The notes beneath the pieces are model-generated. The model ran no database searches and was not told the origin of the DNA. It saw only the letters and a program-made list of their open reading frames with translations. Positions 41,999-51,349 of a DNA stretch of 64,000 nucleotides are shown piece after piece. The stretch is from Acidobacteria bacterium AB60 (lineage in GTDB: Bacteria; Acidobacteriota; Terriglobia; Terriglobales; Acidobacteriaceae), in NCBI GenBank assembly GCA_008682415.1, contig VANK01000010.1:1-64000 (forward strand), read 5' to 3'. Each line of letters begins with the position of its first letter. Position 1 is the first letter of the stretch. A program made the translations under genes and the position numbers.

Positions 41999-44900
41999 CT
42001 ACGCGGATTTGCCGGGGTGGACGGGGATGGTGACCGAGCCCATGCGGCCGGAGTTCTCGTCGAGGACGATGATCCGGATGGAGTCGGTGCCCGGTGCGAG
42101 CTCGAACTGCTGATCGAAGGGGATTCCGTCGCGCATGTACTTCTGATAGCTGGGTGAGTGCAGGCGCAGATAGATGGACTGGCCGGAGACCTGCGCCTTC
42201 ATGCCCGCGGCAGGCCGCTGGACGAGGAAGACGTCGAGCTTGTCGGTCCACAGGCTGTCTTTTTGCGCCACCGCGAGATCGGCGGCGGCGATCCCGATCC
42301 TGACGGTGCGATTTTGCGAGTCGGGCACAAGATTGGCGGTCAAGCCGATCTCGGCGACGTTGTCGGGCTGCATGGCGACATCGCGGAATCGATTCTTGAG
42401 TGAGGTGGACTCCTGGCGGTAGAAGTAGCCCTTGCGATAACGGAGATCCACCTTCTTCTGGCCGGGGATCTTGATGCTGATGAGGTGGTATTTGTCGTCG
42501 GCTGCCTGCGGGGGAGCGAAGCTGAGCTGGTATGTGGCGCGGCCGTAGGCGGCGACGTCATCGAACTCGCGGATTAGGTCCGAGGCGCGGCGGAAGGCCT
42601 GGCCGCCGGTGGCGTCGGCGATTTCGCGGTATACGCCCTGGATGGAGTGGAGGTCCTGCTGCATCTGTGCGGTGACGCGGCCGGGAGCGAGCTCTTTGCC
42701 GCAGGTGTTGATGTCTCCGCCCAGGGTGAGCTCCATGCCCGCGGCGCCTGCCTGTCCGGCTCTGCTGCCCGCGGTGACCGCGCCGCAGCTGCCCACTTGA
42801 TTCGCGGTTGCGGTGGGATTCAGCTGCACGTTTCTTTCGCCGATGTTGGCGCCGATGCCTCCGGCTTCGAGGCGCGAGGCGTCGAGGGGATAGACGCTGA
42901 CGTGGGCCTCGTTCATGGCCTCCTGAGCGTGCAGGGCGGCGGGCTCGATGTTCCGGCTTCCGACATTGACTTCGATGGAGTTGCTGGTCCAGTCGGCGAG
43001 CACATTGTCGCTGGCGATCCAGATCAGGTTTTTGTGGCCGGCAATGGTGGCGAGATGGCGCGCAAGGAACACGAGCGCCGACAGCGCATCCTGGCCCGGA
43101 GCATCGCCCAGTTCGCGGAGTTGCGGGTCGAGCGCCTGCACCTGGGCGTCGCGGTCAGCGACGCTGCGGCCGCCGTTGACTGAGAGCAGATCTTCGGTGT
43201 TGTGGACGTATTCCATCGCCTGGCGGTTTCGCGCTTCCTGTTCCTGCGCGAGCGCGGTATTCGCGGCGCTGGGAGTCCATTTCGCGACCAGATCGGCGAT
43301 CGGCTGGTGGTCGGTGGTGACTTCCTGGAGAAGTTGAAAGCTGCCCCGGTTCATGACGTAGACAGCCACCCGCTCGTTGTCATGAAGTCCCCTGAGGAAG
43401 CGGACCAACTGCTCACGCACATTGACGAAGTCGTCGATGGAGAGGGAGTTGTCGATGAGCAGGATGAGGGTGTTCTGAGCCTCCGCGGGAGCGGGGTTGT
43501 CGGGAGCGGGCGGCCGGTTGGAGAAGGCAGGCTGGGCTGGGGCCGGTGTCCCGGATGCGGTGGTTTTGGCGGCGACCGAGGCGGGGGAGGAGAATGACCG
43601 CAGATCGACTTTGACGCCGTTGTCGTAGACCTCGATGCCGGCGGGATCGAGGTTTGTGACGGGTCTGCCTTTCTTGTCGAGCGCGACGAGGCTGACGTCG
43701 ACCAGACGCGCGCTGATGCGATAGGGCGTGGAGGACTCCGCAGAAGTGGAGAGCGCCGGCTTGTCGGGGAGACTGCCGGCGCCGGTGACGTAGACCTCGG
43801 GAATCTCCGGCGCGGGCGGCGGCGAAGGCGGTGTCTCCGCGGCGACCTCGCTGGAGGCGGCTGGCGCGTCTGCTGGAGGTGTGGCGGCGACGGTTACTTC
43901 GGCCGGCCTGGTGTTCTCCGCCGAGGAAGGAGGGTTTGGTTGGGTGTGATTCGCAGCCAGTTGCTGCTCTTCCTTGTGCGAGAGGATGCGGAGATCGGTA
44001 TGGAAGAGATGGTAGTTGCGGAAGGCGACGTCGTTGAGGAAGACCTGCCGCGGCGCATGGGTCAAGGCCGGAAGGCTGGTGCTGGCAACGGTCGCGCGGG
44101 TGTTGGAAGAGGTGGCTGTTTGCCGTTGCGCGAAGGTGTCGAGGACCGCCTTGGACTCAGGAGCGAGGGCAAGAGCGATGCCGCGGACGGGACAGAGGTA
44201 GGGCTTGCCGCCCAGATCGACGGGGCCGTATTCGACCAGGAGGGCGGCGTGCGCGATGGGGTTCTCCGGCTCCAGGTCGGCGATGACGGTCACGCGCAGG
44301 ATGGTTCCGCTGTCGGGGTCAAGGGTGATCTCGCCGTGGTAGCCGGATCGCTGGGATAGGAACTTGACCTCCATGCCGTAGGACTCAGTGACGCAGCAGA
44401 AGCGGATGTCGTAGTGCGATTTTTCTTTGGGAACGGAATAACGGAAGACCGCCAGCAGCGCGGCGCCGTTCAGTTCCCAGTGGCTCCAGGCGAGCTGGCT
44501 TTTGGCGGCATCCATGACGACGGTGCCGAGGATGGGTCCGAACTCACCCCAGGTGGTGAGGCCCTTCTCCATGGCGCGTGGCTTGGACGTCTTGAGGGGA
44601 GACGTATCGAGGAATTCGTGGCCGTCGCGGTAGTAGACAGTGGCCGTCGTGCGGCTCACTGATCGCAGCGAAGCGTCGATGTCTTCGCCGGCGGAATCGG
44701 GGCGGCCTTCGAGGCGGGTGGTTTCGCGGGTGGCGAAGAGGTTGGGAAGCAGGGGAAGAGTCTTCGCCAGGTAGCGGACGGTGAGCGCGAGCATGCGCCG
44801 CTGATCGGCCTGTTCCGGCGCCGCAGTCGCGGGGATTTCCCCGGGCGGCGGGGCGAGGAAGGCTGATTCGTCGGCAAGGGCGAGTAAGGCCTGACGCGAT

Positions 44901-45133
44901 TTTTCCCCCGCAAGCTGGGCTCGCATCTGCTCATACCGCACCGTGCTCAGACGCTCGGTGAGCTGGAGCGCGCCGATTTGCCTGGCCTGCTCGGCGTCCC
45001 CTTTGCCCTTGACGGAGGAGAGCAGATGCTCGAGGCCCTGGATGGAGATCCGGCCGGATGCGGACTGGCCGGGGGCGCCGGTCGCCAGCGCAAGCGCGAT
45101 AAAGAAGTTCGAGAGCAGCCGTTTCGCCGTCAT
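41999..45133 (-). CDS. VWFA-related acidobacterial protein, C-terminal VWFA form
   Basis: 1044 residues, exported (signal peptide about 1-25). Residues ~30-400 contain the module shared with the protein at 18447-20537: LPNLFATRETT, FGPILGTVVMD, VFRYSVP, GYHGEITLDPDSG, LLVEYGPVDLGGKPYLCPV and NYHLFHTDLRIL. A Pro/Ala/Glu-rich linker (~405-470) leads to the VWFA domain (~475-830) with an intact MIDAS, LLIDNSLSIDDF (D-x-S-x-S). The C-terminal ~200 residues are another beta-rich part. Order of the two domains is reversed compared with the paralogue. Probably periplasmic or surface exposed. ATG at 45133 precedes a typical signal peptide. It lies downstream of the ADOP permease gene, but a terminator lies between, so it is a separate unit. 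Confidence 0.86.
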   Translation of the reverse strand: MTAKRLLSNFFIALALATGAPGQSASGRISIQGLEHLLSSVKGKGDAEQARQIGALQLTERLSTVRYEQMRAQLAGEKSRQALLALADESAFLAPPPGEIPATAAPEQADQRRMLALTVRYLAKTLPLLPNLFATRETTRLEGRPDSAGEDIDASLRSVSRTTATVYYRDGHEFLDTSPLKTSKPRAMEKGLTTWGEFGPILGTVVMDAAKSQLAWSHWELNGAALLAVFRYSVPKEKSHYDIRFCCVTESYGMEVKFLSQRSGYHGEITLDPDSGTILRVTVIADLEPENPIAHAALLVEYGPVDLGGKPYLCPVRGIALALAPESKAVLDTFAQRQTATSSNTRATVASTSLPALTHAPRQVFLNDVAFRNYHLFHTDLRILSHKEEQQLAANHTQPNPPSSAENTRPAEVTVAATPPADAPAASSEVAAETPPSPPPAPEIPEVYVTGAGSLPDKPALSTSAESSTPYRISARLVDVSLVALDKKGRPVTNLDPAGIEVYDNGVKVDLRSFSSPASVAAKTTASGTPAPAQPAFSNRPPAPDNPAPAEAQNTLILLIDNSLSIDDFVNVREQLVRFLRGLHDNERVAVYVMNRGSFQLLQEVTTDHQPIADLVAKWTPSAANTALAQEQEARNRQAMEYVHNTEDLLSVNGGRSVADRDAQVQALDPQLRELGDAPGQDALSALVFLARHLATIAGHKNLIWIASDNVLADWTSNSIEVNVGSRNIEPAALHAQEAMNEAHVSVYPLDASRLEAGGIGANIGERNVQLNPTATANQVGSCGAVTAGSRAGQAGAAGMELTLGGDINTCGKELAPGRVTAQMQQDLHSIQGVYREIADATGGQAFRRASDLIREFDDVAAYGRATYQLSFAPPQAADDKYHLISIKIPGQKKVDLRYRKGYFYRQESTSLKNRFRDVAMQPDNVAEIGLTANLVPDSQNRTVRIGIAAADLAVAQKDSLWTDKLDVFLVQRPAAGMKAQVSGQSIYLRLHSPSYQKYMRDGIPFDQQFELAPGTDSIRIIVLDENSGRMGSVTIPVHPGKSA

Positions 45134-45277
45134 CAGGTCCTCGCCAAGCGGAGAGAAGGGTGAAATGCAGGAAATCGTTTCCGCCAGAGACTATGTCTGA
45201 TTGGACCGGAGGAGTCAACGGCGGTTACGCGTCTGCAGCGCCGCTTGCGGATGAAAACAGGATCAGGTTCTTGGAGC

Positions 45278-45312
45278 GAGAAAAAGCCCGGACAGGCGCC
45301 GGGCTTTTTCTC
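45278..45312. terminator. Bidirectional terminator
   Basis: Perfect 14-bp stem GAGAAAAAGCCCGG / CCGGGCTTTTTCTC with a 7-nt loop and T runs on both strands. It ends the ADOP transcript (minus strand). Confidence 0.9.
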
Positions 45313-45345
45313 GAGTGGTTTGCGTGGACCATTTTGCGGTCGGCG

Positions 45346-47793
45346 TTACTCCATGCGCAGGGTCTTGATGGGATCGATGGCCGCGGCACGCATGGCCGGG
45401 ACCCAGGAGGCCACCAGGGCGATGGCGATCATGACGATGGGGACTGCGCCGTAGGTGATGGGATCGACGGCCTTGACCTCGAACAACGAGCCGCGGAGGA
45501 GGCGTCCGAGCAAGCTGGCGGTGATGAGACCGGCCGCCGAACCGCCGAGAGCCAGCAGCAGACTCTGGGTGACGATCGACTTGACGATCTGCCAGCGCTG
45601 GGCGCCCAGGGCGATGCGGATGCCGATTTCGCGCGTTCGCCAGCTGACGATGTAGGCGATAAGGCTGTAGACGCCCACCCCGCCGATGGCGAGTGCAAGC
45701 GCGCCGAAGGAGAGGAGGAGGATGGTGATGGCGCGGGAGGAGGCCTGCGTGGAGGCGACGACTTCGTTCATGGAGCGGATGCGGGTGATAGGGACGGAGG
45801 GATCGAGATTGAAGACGGTGTTGCGCAGGGCCTCAGCGGAGCCCTGCGTCGTGGCTTGGGAACGCAGGAGCACGTAGAGCACGGGGCGTTCGCGCGCCGG
45901 CGTGAGAGGGAGGTAGAGTTCCTCGCCGAAGTTGCCGGTGAGGCCGCCTTCATGGGTATTGTTAACGAGACCCACGACGGTGAGGGCGTGGTCGGGGGCC
46001 CAGACGGCAGGAGAAGGCTCGTCGCCCACGTTGAGGAGGTGCTTGCCGATGGGGTCCTGATTGGGCCACAGCAGATCGGCCATGCGCTGATTGATGACCA
46101 CGGCCCGGCTGGCGCCGGAGGTGTCCTGCTCGTCGAGGAGGCGGCCGCGGACGAGGGTGAGGCGCAGGGCGGAGAAGTATCCCGGAGAGACGGTGCGGCT
46201 GGTGGCGACGCGGGCTCCTTCGCGTGGGGCGCGGGGGTGATTTTCGGCGTCGTAGACGTAGTTGCCCTGCTGGGCGACGAGGGGAAGCGAGTCGGCCAGA
46301 GCCACGCTCTGTACGCCGCCCGCACCCTGGAGACGCTGGAGAAGAGTCTGGAAGAAGGCGCTGCAATGGCCTTTGGTCTGGCAGGCGTTGGCGTCCAGCG
46401 CGACTTCGGCGGTGACGACGCGATCGGGACGGAAGCCGGGATCGACCTGGGAGAGGCTCCAGAGGCTATGCAGCATGAGTCCGGCAAAGGTCAGCACGAC
46501 GACGGAGAGGCCGATCTGGCCAACGACGAGGAACATGGAGGTCCGGAACTGGCCGGTGCGGCCGGCGACTCCGCGGCTGCCGGACTGGAGGGCATCGCGG
46601 AGATCGCGGGAGGCCATCTGCAGCGCGGGGATCAGGCCGAAGAGAAAGCCGGTGAGCAGGGAGGTGGCGGCGGCGAAGACGAAGACGGGCCAGTGGAGGC
46701 CGACGTCGGCGAGACGCGGAGTATCGGCGGGAAGGAGGGTGACGAGCGCCTTCATGGCGAGAGCGGCGGTGGCGAGTCCGACGGCGCCGGAGAGCAGGCC
46801 CAGGACGATGCTCTCGGAGAGAAGCTGACGAACGAGGCGGGTGGCGGAGGCTCCCAGGGCGCCGCGGATGGCGATCTCGCGCGTGCGTCCGGCAGCACGG
46901 GCGAGCATGAGGTTGGCCACGTTGGCGCAGGCGATGAGGAGGATGAGGCCGACGGCCGCGAAGAGCAGGAGGAGGCGCGGGCGCATGGCGCCCACCTGGG
47001 ACTCGAGAAGCGGAACGACGGTCATCTCGGAGGCCCAGATATCCGGCATCCGGAAGGGGAACTGCGGGAGCAGGAAACGATGCAGGCGGTGGAGCTCCGA
47101 TTGCGCCTGCTGCGGGGTTACGCCTGGCTTGAGGCGTCCAAAGCCGCGCAGGTCGAAGGCAAACCAGGGGCCGAAGACGTCTCCGCCCTTGAAGGTAACG
47201 GGGGTTACGAACTGCGTCTCGGCGTAGGGGAAGTGGACGCCGGCAGGCATGACGCCGGCGATGCGGCGGGATACGCCGTCGATGCGTATGGTCTGGCCGA
47301 TGACGGCAGGGCTCGAAGCGTATTGCTGCCGCCAGTAGCCATAGCTCAGCACCACGACGGGATCATGGCCGGCGATGCCGTCTTCCGGGGTGAAGAGGCG
47401 GCCCACGGCAGGATGGATGCCTAACGTATCGAACGCATTGGCCATGACCTCGGCACCGAAGACGCGCGTGGAGGAGGACGCGTCGCCGACGTTGGCTTCG
47501 GCGTTGGGGCCGAATCCGCTGACCGAGGAGAGTGTCTGAGAGCTCTGGCCGAGGGCGCGAAGCCATCCTTTGGGAAAGAAGCTGTTCTCCGCGTCACTCT
47601 GTCCGCCCCCGTAGTTGATGCGAACAAGGCGTTCCTGCTGCGGGAAGGGAAGCGGGCGCAGCATGATGGAGTCGATCAGCGTAAAGATGGCGGTATTGGC
47701 GCCGATGCCCAGGGCGAGGGTAAGGACCGCGGTGACGGTGAATCCCGGGGCCGTCCGCAACTGACGCACGGCGAACTTTAAATCTGCAATCAA
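45346..47793 (-). CDS. ADOP-type ABC transporter permease
   Basis: 815 residues. Two MacB-like periplasmic domains and two FtsX-type membrane units in tandem. Start seen as LKFAVRQLRTAPGFTVTAVLTLALGIGANTA in the translation from TTG 47793, with AGGAGG seven bases upstream; the longer frame start (48135) has no support. FtsX motifs: LLLLFAAVGLILLIACANVANLMLARAAGRTREIAIRGALGAS and ILLLSFGALALAIGGVGVYSLIAYIVSWRTREIGIRIALGA. These proteins are the acidobacterial duplicated orphan permeases; no ATPase gene is adjacent. Role in export of an unknown compound or envelope stress. Usual length about 800. Neighbours do not suggest a substrate. Confidence 0.93.
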   Translation of the reverse strand: MIADLKFAVRQLRTAPGFTVTAVLTLALGIGANTAIFTLIDSIMLRPLPFPQQERLVRINYGGGQSDAENSFFPKGWLRALGQSSQTLSSVSGFGPNAEANVGDASSSTRVFGAEVMANAFDTLGIHPAVGRLFTPEDGIAGHDPVVVLSYGYWRQQYASSPAVIGQTIRIDGVSRRIAGVMPAGVHFPYAETQFVTPVTFKGGDVFGPWFAFDLRGFGRLKPGVTPQQAQSELHRLHRFLLPQFPFRMPDIWASEMTVVPLLESQVGAMRPRLLLLFAAVGLILLIACANVANLMLARAAGRTREIAIRGALGASATRLVRQLLSESIVLGLLSGAVGLATAALAMKALVTLLPADTPRLADVGLHWPVFVFAAATSLLTGFLFGLIPALQMASRDLRDALQSGSRGVAGRTGQFRTSMFLVVGQIGLSVVVLTFAGLMLHSLWSLSQVDPGFRPDRVVTAEVALDANACQTKGHCSAFFQTLLQRLQGAGGVQSVALADSLPLVAQQGNYVYDAENHPRAPREGARVATSRTVSPGYFSALRLTLVRGRLLDEQDTSGASRAVVINQRMADLLWPNQDPIGKHLLNVGDEPSPAVWAPDHALTVVGLVNNTHEGGLTGNFGEELYLPLTPARERPVLYVLLRSQATTQGSAEALRNTVFNLDPSVPITRIRSMNEVVASTQASSRAITILLLSFGALALAIGGVGVYSLIAYIVSWRTREIGIRIALGAQRWQIVKSIVTQSLLLALGGSAAGLITASLLGRLLRGSLFEVKAVDPITYGAVPIVMIAIALVASWVPAMRAAAIDPIKTLRME

Positions 47794-47993
47794 GGCTGAG
47801 CCTCCTGCACCGGCCAGCGGGATCGTGCTGGCTCCGGCCGGTGCCTGTATTCGAGGCAGAATCGTGCATGCCGGATGCCAGACCAGGGGGACAGCAATGC
47901 CTGATTTAACGCGATTTACGATCGGCACTGCTGAGTTCAGGTGTTCGCTGGGCACGCGATCTGTTCGGATTCGGACAAGCCGCGGAGGAGCCG

Positions 47994-48611
47994 CTACTGC
48001 TCGGGGATCTGAATTGTTGGAGTGAGCTTCAAGTCGGGCTGATAGCGGAAGCTGACGCTGTAGTCGACGTCTTTGCGGGCTTCCCAGTCGGCCCGGGTCA
48101 TGCGGAAGGCGGAGACGAAGTCGCCTTCCAGCCACTCGCCGGCGGGGATGGTGTCGTCGAGGGCGATGGGTTTGGCGTGCAGGAAGGCCAGCTCCGGGTA
48201 GGCGGTGAAGAGGCGCTCATAGTCGCCGGGCGTTGCGGCATATGCGGTGTGAATGCCGTCGGGCATAGTGACATTGGCCATGATCTGCCGCAGGAAGAGA
48301 GGATTCTTGCTCTGATTGTGGAGCTTGATATGCGTGAAAAGGAGCACCTGATCGAACTCCTCTTTGGGCATGGGAGCCCCGGCGGCGTCGAGGCCAGTGG
48401 TCTCGCGGTGCATGAGGTGCGCCACGGCTCGTGTGACCTCGCCCGTTGCCGCCGGGGGCTTCTGTCCAGCGATCACATAGATTGCGATGGCGATAGTGAC
48501 GAGGACGCCGGCAATCACGCTGGCCCAGATGATGTGGCTGGACCCTTTGGTGAGCTCTTCGCCGGGGGCAGACGTTTCGATAGGAGAGGTATTCTGCTCG
48601 AGCAAACTCAT
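47994..48611 (-). CDS. Membrane-anchored hypothetical protein
   Basis: 205 residues. A ~25-residue cytoplasmic lead, one membrane helix (about 27-48, IIWASVIAGVLVTIAIAIYVI), then a ~155-residue periplasmic domain with LLFTHIKLHNQSKNPLFL and VSAFRMTRADWEARKDVDYS. The pattern of beta strands fits a small Ig-like or immunoglobulin-type fold, but no family is recognised. ATG at 48611. The gene stands alone; the ADOP gene is ~200 bp downstream on the same strand, separated by its own promoter region. Confidence 0.75.
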   Translation of the reverse strand: MSLLEQNTSPIETSAPGEELTKGSSHIIWASVIAGVLVTIAIAIYVIAGQKPPAATGEVTRAVAHLMHRETTGLDAAGAPMPKEEFDQVLLFTHIKLHNQSKNPLFLRQIMANVTMPDGIHTAYAATPGDYERLFTAYPELAFLHAKPIALDDTIPAGEWLEGDFVSAFRMTRADWEARKDVDYSVSFRYQPDLKLTPTIQIPEQ

Positions 48612-48698
48612 GGCGACATGATGATAGCTCCGGAAGAGGGCGAAAAGCGAAGGGATTCCGGGATGGCTGTCGCCAGCGAAGTCTGATTCAGCTGCGAA

Positions 48699-48735
48699 GA
48701 AGGCTCGCGCCGAGCCTTGCCGGACGCGAGCCTTC
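48699..48735. terminator. Hairpin, possible terminator
   Basis: Stem GAAGGCTCGCG / CGCGAGCCTTC (11 bp) with a 15-nt loop that itself can pair. It lies downstream of the 48789-49115 gene on the minus strand; T tail is weak. Confidence 0.5.
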
Positions 48736-48788
48736 GATCGGTAACTCTATACGTTAGCGTAATTCAGGGACATCTCTCGAAAGAGAGA

Positions 48789-49115
48789 TCAGGAGTTCTG
48801 GTTTCCGCGACCCGAGCCGGAGCCCTGTCCGGAACGGCCGGCGTTGGCGGTGTCGTGGGTCTGGGGCGAGATCTGGCCGCTCCCTGTGCCGGTGCTGCCC
48901 GCGTGGGAACCCTGACCGCCGGACTGCTGGGTTCCGCGATTCCCTCCGGGCTGACCGGGCTGTTCCATGTCCTGATCGGGACGGTTGGGATTGGAGCCGG
49001 CGCGATTGCCGCTTCCCTGGTTGGAGAACTGAGATCCCTTTTGCTGCTGCGTATTGCTGCCGGATTGAGTATTCGCCTGGTTTCCGGTGTTGCGAGATTC
49101 AGCATTGTCCTTCAT
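48789..49115 (-). CDS. Small low-complexity Gly/Gln/Asn/Ser-rich protein
   Basis: 108 residues, no hydrophobic segment, very rich in G, Q, N, S and no cysteine or tryptophan. It looks intrinsically disordered and soluble, similar in composition to hydrophilin-like or stress proteins. The ATG at 49115 has AGGAG nine bases upstream, whereas a longer frame to 49262 lacks one. The stop codon overlaps a small hairpin (48772-48789). Function not known; desiccation protection would be a guess. Confidence 0.65.
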   Translation of the reverse strand: MKDNAESRNTGNQANTQSGSNTQQQKGSQFSNQGSGNRAGSNPNRPDQDMEQPGQPGGNRGTQQSGGQGSHAGSTGTGSGQISPQTHDTANAGRSGQGSGSGRGNQNS

Positions 49116-49275
49116 CGAGATTCTCCTGACGGCGACCCGTGGGGACAAAGACGTCCGCAAAGTGCGCCGCGATGGTGCCGCGCTGCACATCGTACGCAGT
49201 CGTAGCGCGGCAAGGAGGTGGGATGCCGCGCCCCCCAGGTATGTTGTTCCGCGTTCATTCAATACGACGCAGAAT

Positions 49276-51210
49276 TCAGGACGGTACAGGTGCCGGGGCG
49301 AAGCGGAGGGTCAGCACCGTTATGTCGTCTTCCTGACCAAAAGCCTCAGCTCTGGAGGCGATTTCGGCTGCGGCGTGATGGCTGATGGCGCGGGTACGGT
49401 CGAAGCCGAAGAGCTCGCCGCTGGCGTTGCGGGCCTCGAGGACGCCATCAGAGAGCAGGGTGAGGGTGTCGCCGGTGGCGAGCTGCAGGGTGGACTCGGT
49501 GTACTCCGTGGCGCTGGTGATGCCGAGCGGCAGGCCGGAGTCGAGGGGGACCTCCGCGCCATTCCAGTAGGGCGCCAGGTGGCCCGCGTTGGCAAACGTG
49601 ATGCTGCCTCCAGGCACGATGCGCGCGCAGAGGCAGGTGACGAAGCCGGTCTCTTGCGAGGAGACGAGCTGCTGGTTGAGCCGCGCCAGGAAGACGGCGG
49701 GCGGAAGGCAGTCGGTGCTCAGTGTGCGGATGGCTCCAATGGCGAGGGCGCCGGTCATGGCAGCCTTCAGGCCCTTGCCGCTCACATCGCCTACGACGAT
49801 CAGCGTGGAGCAGTCCTGCTGGGTGAGCACCTGGTAGAAGTCGCCGCCGACCTCCTGCGCGGGCAGGTATGAGGTTTGGATGGTGAAGCCCGGCACACCA
49901 GGCAACGAGGCGGGCACCAGGCGCTGCTGGATCTCGCGGGCGGCGTTGAGCTCGGCGGCAGTGCGCGCCTGCTCGCGGCTCACGCTGTTAAAGCGGAAGA
50001 AGATCACCACCGCGATGGAGAGCAGGAACAGGAAGGTGCCCAGGTCGAAGGCAGCCAGCAGAAACGGACCTACGGGAATCTCATCGGCCAGGAACTGGAG
50101 TGAGTCCCAGTGGAGAACGATGGCTGCGGAGCCAAGGTTGGTGATGATGCCGGTTGTGATTGGCAGCGTGGTGGGCAGAATCAGTAGTCCCGCCTCGCGA
50201 TTGCCGCGTCTCCACCACACAAACAGCAGGATGGGCAGCGCGAGGGCGGCAGGCAGCGTGACCAGAGCTTCAATCAGTTCATACGTGGCGTGCGGAATGA
50301 GCCCGAACCAGCCGGCGAAGGCGAGAAGCAGCGGACCAATCAGCAGGATCTCGTAGGCACGCCATACGCGGGTGATGCGCTGGGCGGCAAAGGCGAAGGT
50401 GAACTCGATCTGCGCGATGGTGAACAGATAGGTGAGGGGGTCGGCGAAGAGAAAGTTGATGCTGGTGGGGACCACGCCGAAGCCCTGACAAACGATAAGG
50501 CCATCCGAGAGCCCGGTGAGCAGAAGAAAGAGGCCCAGGAAGAGGTAGTCACGGTGCGTGCGCTGGTAGGCGAACAGTCCGAAGGCGCCCAGGCCCGCAA
50601 GACACAACAGCAGGTTCACGGCCACGGTGGGAGCTACGCCGTAAAGACGCTGACTCTGCAGCGATTCACGCTCGTAGCTGATGGCCACGGGGTTGCCGAG
50701 CGTGACGCTGAGGAACAGCGGCAGATGCAGCCGTGCGTAGTTGACCGGCGTGCGGGTTCGTATGGCGATGAAATAGCTCTGCGTGTTCTCAAGCGGGAAG
50801 ACGCGCTCGATGGGCCGTGTGACTTTCAACTGCGAGTGCAGCGCCGCGCCTTCCATGCGCCTGCCGTTGATGTAGATCTCATAAGTGCCGTCGCCGCCGG
50901 AGAGGAGCAAATGGACGGGGGCGTGATCCGCGCCGAGGTTGACACGCTTGCGGAACCAACGCCAGCCCGTCTGGGCCGGGCCCATGTCTTCAAGGTCCAC
51001 CTGCGGCCATGCGCTGTCGTCGAAGCCGGACTGCGCCCAGCGCAGGTCATCGCCGGCGTGGGTGGCCCAGCCCTCGTTGATCTCTGTGAGGCCGGAGCGC
51101 CACTGCAGCACCTCGGGACCTGGAGTAGCAGCGGAAGCCGCAGACGCATACGGCGCGAGCGCGCACAATAGGACGAGAATGCAAGCGAGCGCTGGCCTGC
51201 GCGGGGGCAT
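49276..51210 (-). CDS. 7TM-type sensor with SpoIIE/PP2C phosphatase domain
   Basis: 644 residues. Signal peptide (1-25), an N-terminal jelly-roll-like extracellular domain (~30-185, with GWRWFRKRVNL and GTYEIYINGRRM), seven membrane segments (~195-410, 7TMR-DISM type), a short coiled coil (AAELNAAREIQQRLVP), then PP2C/SpoIIE (~450-640). Metal-binding motifs: GGDFYQVL, VVGDVSGKGLKAAM, FANAGHLAPYW and EDDITVLTL. The protein would dephosphorylate serine in STAS-type antagonists after an outside signal. Two STAS proteins are encoded in the window (14.2 and 35.3 kb). The adjoining downstream gene is separate. Confidence 0.93.
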   Translation of the reverse strand: MPPRRPALACILVLLCALAPYASAASAATPGPEVLQWRSGLTEINEGWATHAGDDLRWAQSGFDDSAWPQVDLEDMGPAQTGWRWFRKRVNLGADHAPVHLLLSGGDGTYEIYINGRRMEGAALHSQLKVTRPIERVFPLENTQSYFIAIRTRTPVNYARLHLPLFLSVTLGNPVAISYERESLQSQRLYGVAPTVAVNLLLCLAGLGAFGLFAYQRTHRDYLFLGLFLLLTGLSDGLIVCQGFGVVPTSINFLFADPLTYLFTIAQIEFTFAFAAQRITRVWRAYEILLIGPLLLAFAGWFGLIPHATYELIEALVTLPAALALPILLFVWWRRGNREAGLLILPTTLPITTGIITNLGSAAIVLHWDSLQFLADEIPVGPFLLAAFDLGTFLFLLSIAVVIFFRFNSVSREQARTAAELNAAREIQQRLVPASLPGVPGFTIQTSYLPAQEVGGDFYQVLTQQDCSTLIVVGDVSGKGLKAAMTGALAIGAIRTLSTDCLPPAVFLARLNQQLVSSQETGFVTCLCARIVPGGSITFANAGHLAPYWNGAEVPLDSGLPLGITSATEYTESTLQLATGDTLTLLSDGVLEARNASGELFGFDRTRAISHHAAAEIASRAEAFGQEDDITVLTLRFAPAPVPS

Positions 51211-51349
51211 GGGGGAATCATAGCGGTTCGCCCATTTCCGGGCCGAAATTCACGCATGCTATGCGGCAATTCAAGCATCGGCCGCGTCGACCCAGAAGCG
51301 AGCAGGAATGAATCCCGCGGATGTGCTCCTGAGCCACCCCGGGGGGCGA

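Noticed and set aside
45160..47424. Open frame of about 750 codons on the plus strand opposite the ADOP permease
   Set aside because: Glu/Gly/Asp-rich shadow of a GC-rich real gene; no start signal or family.
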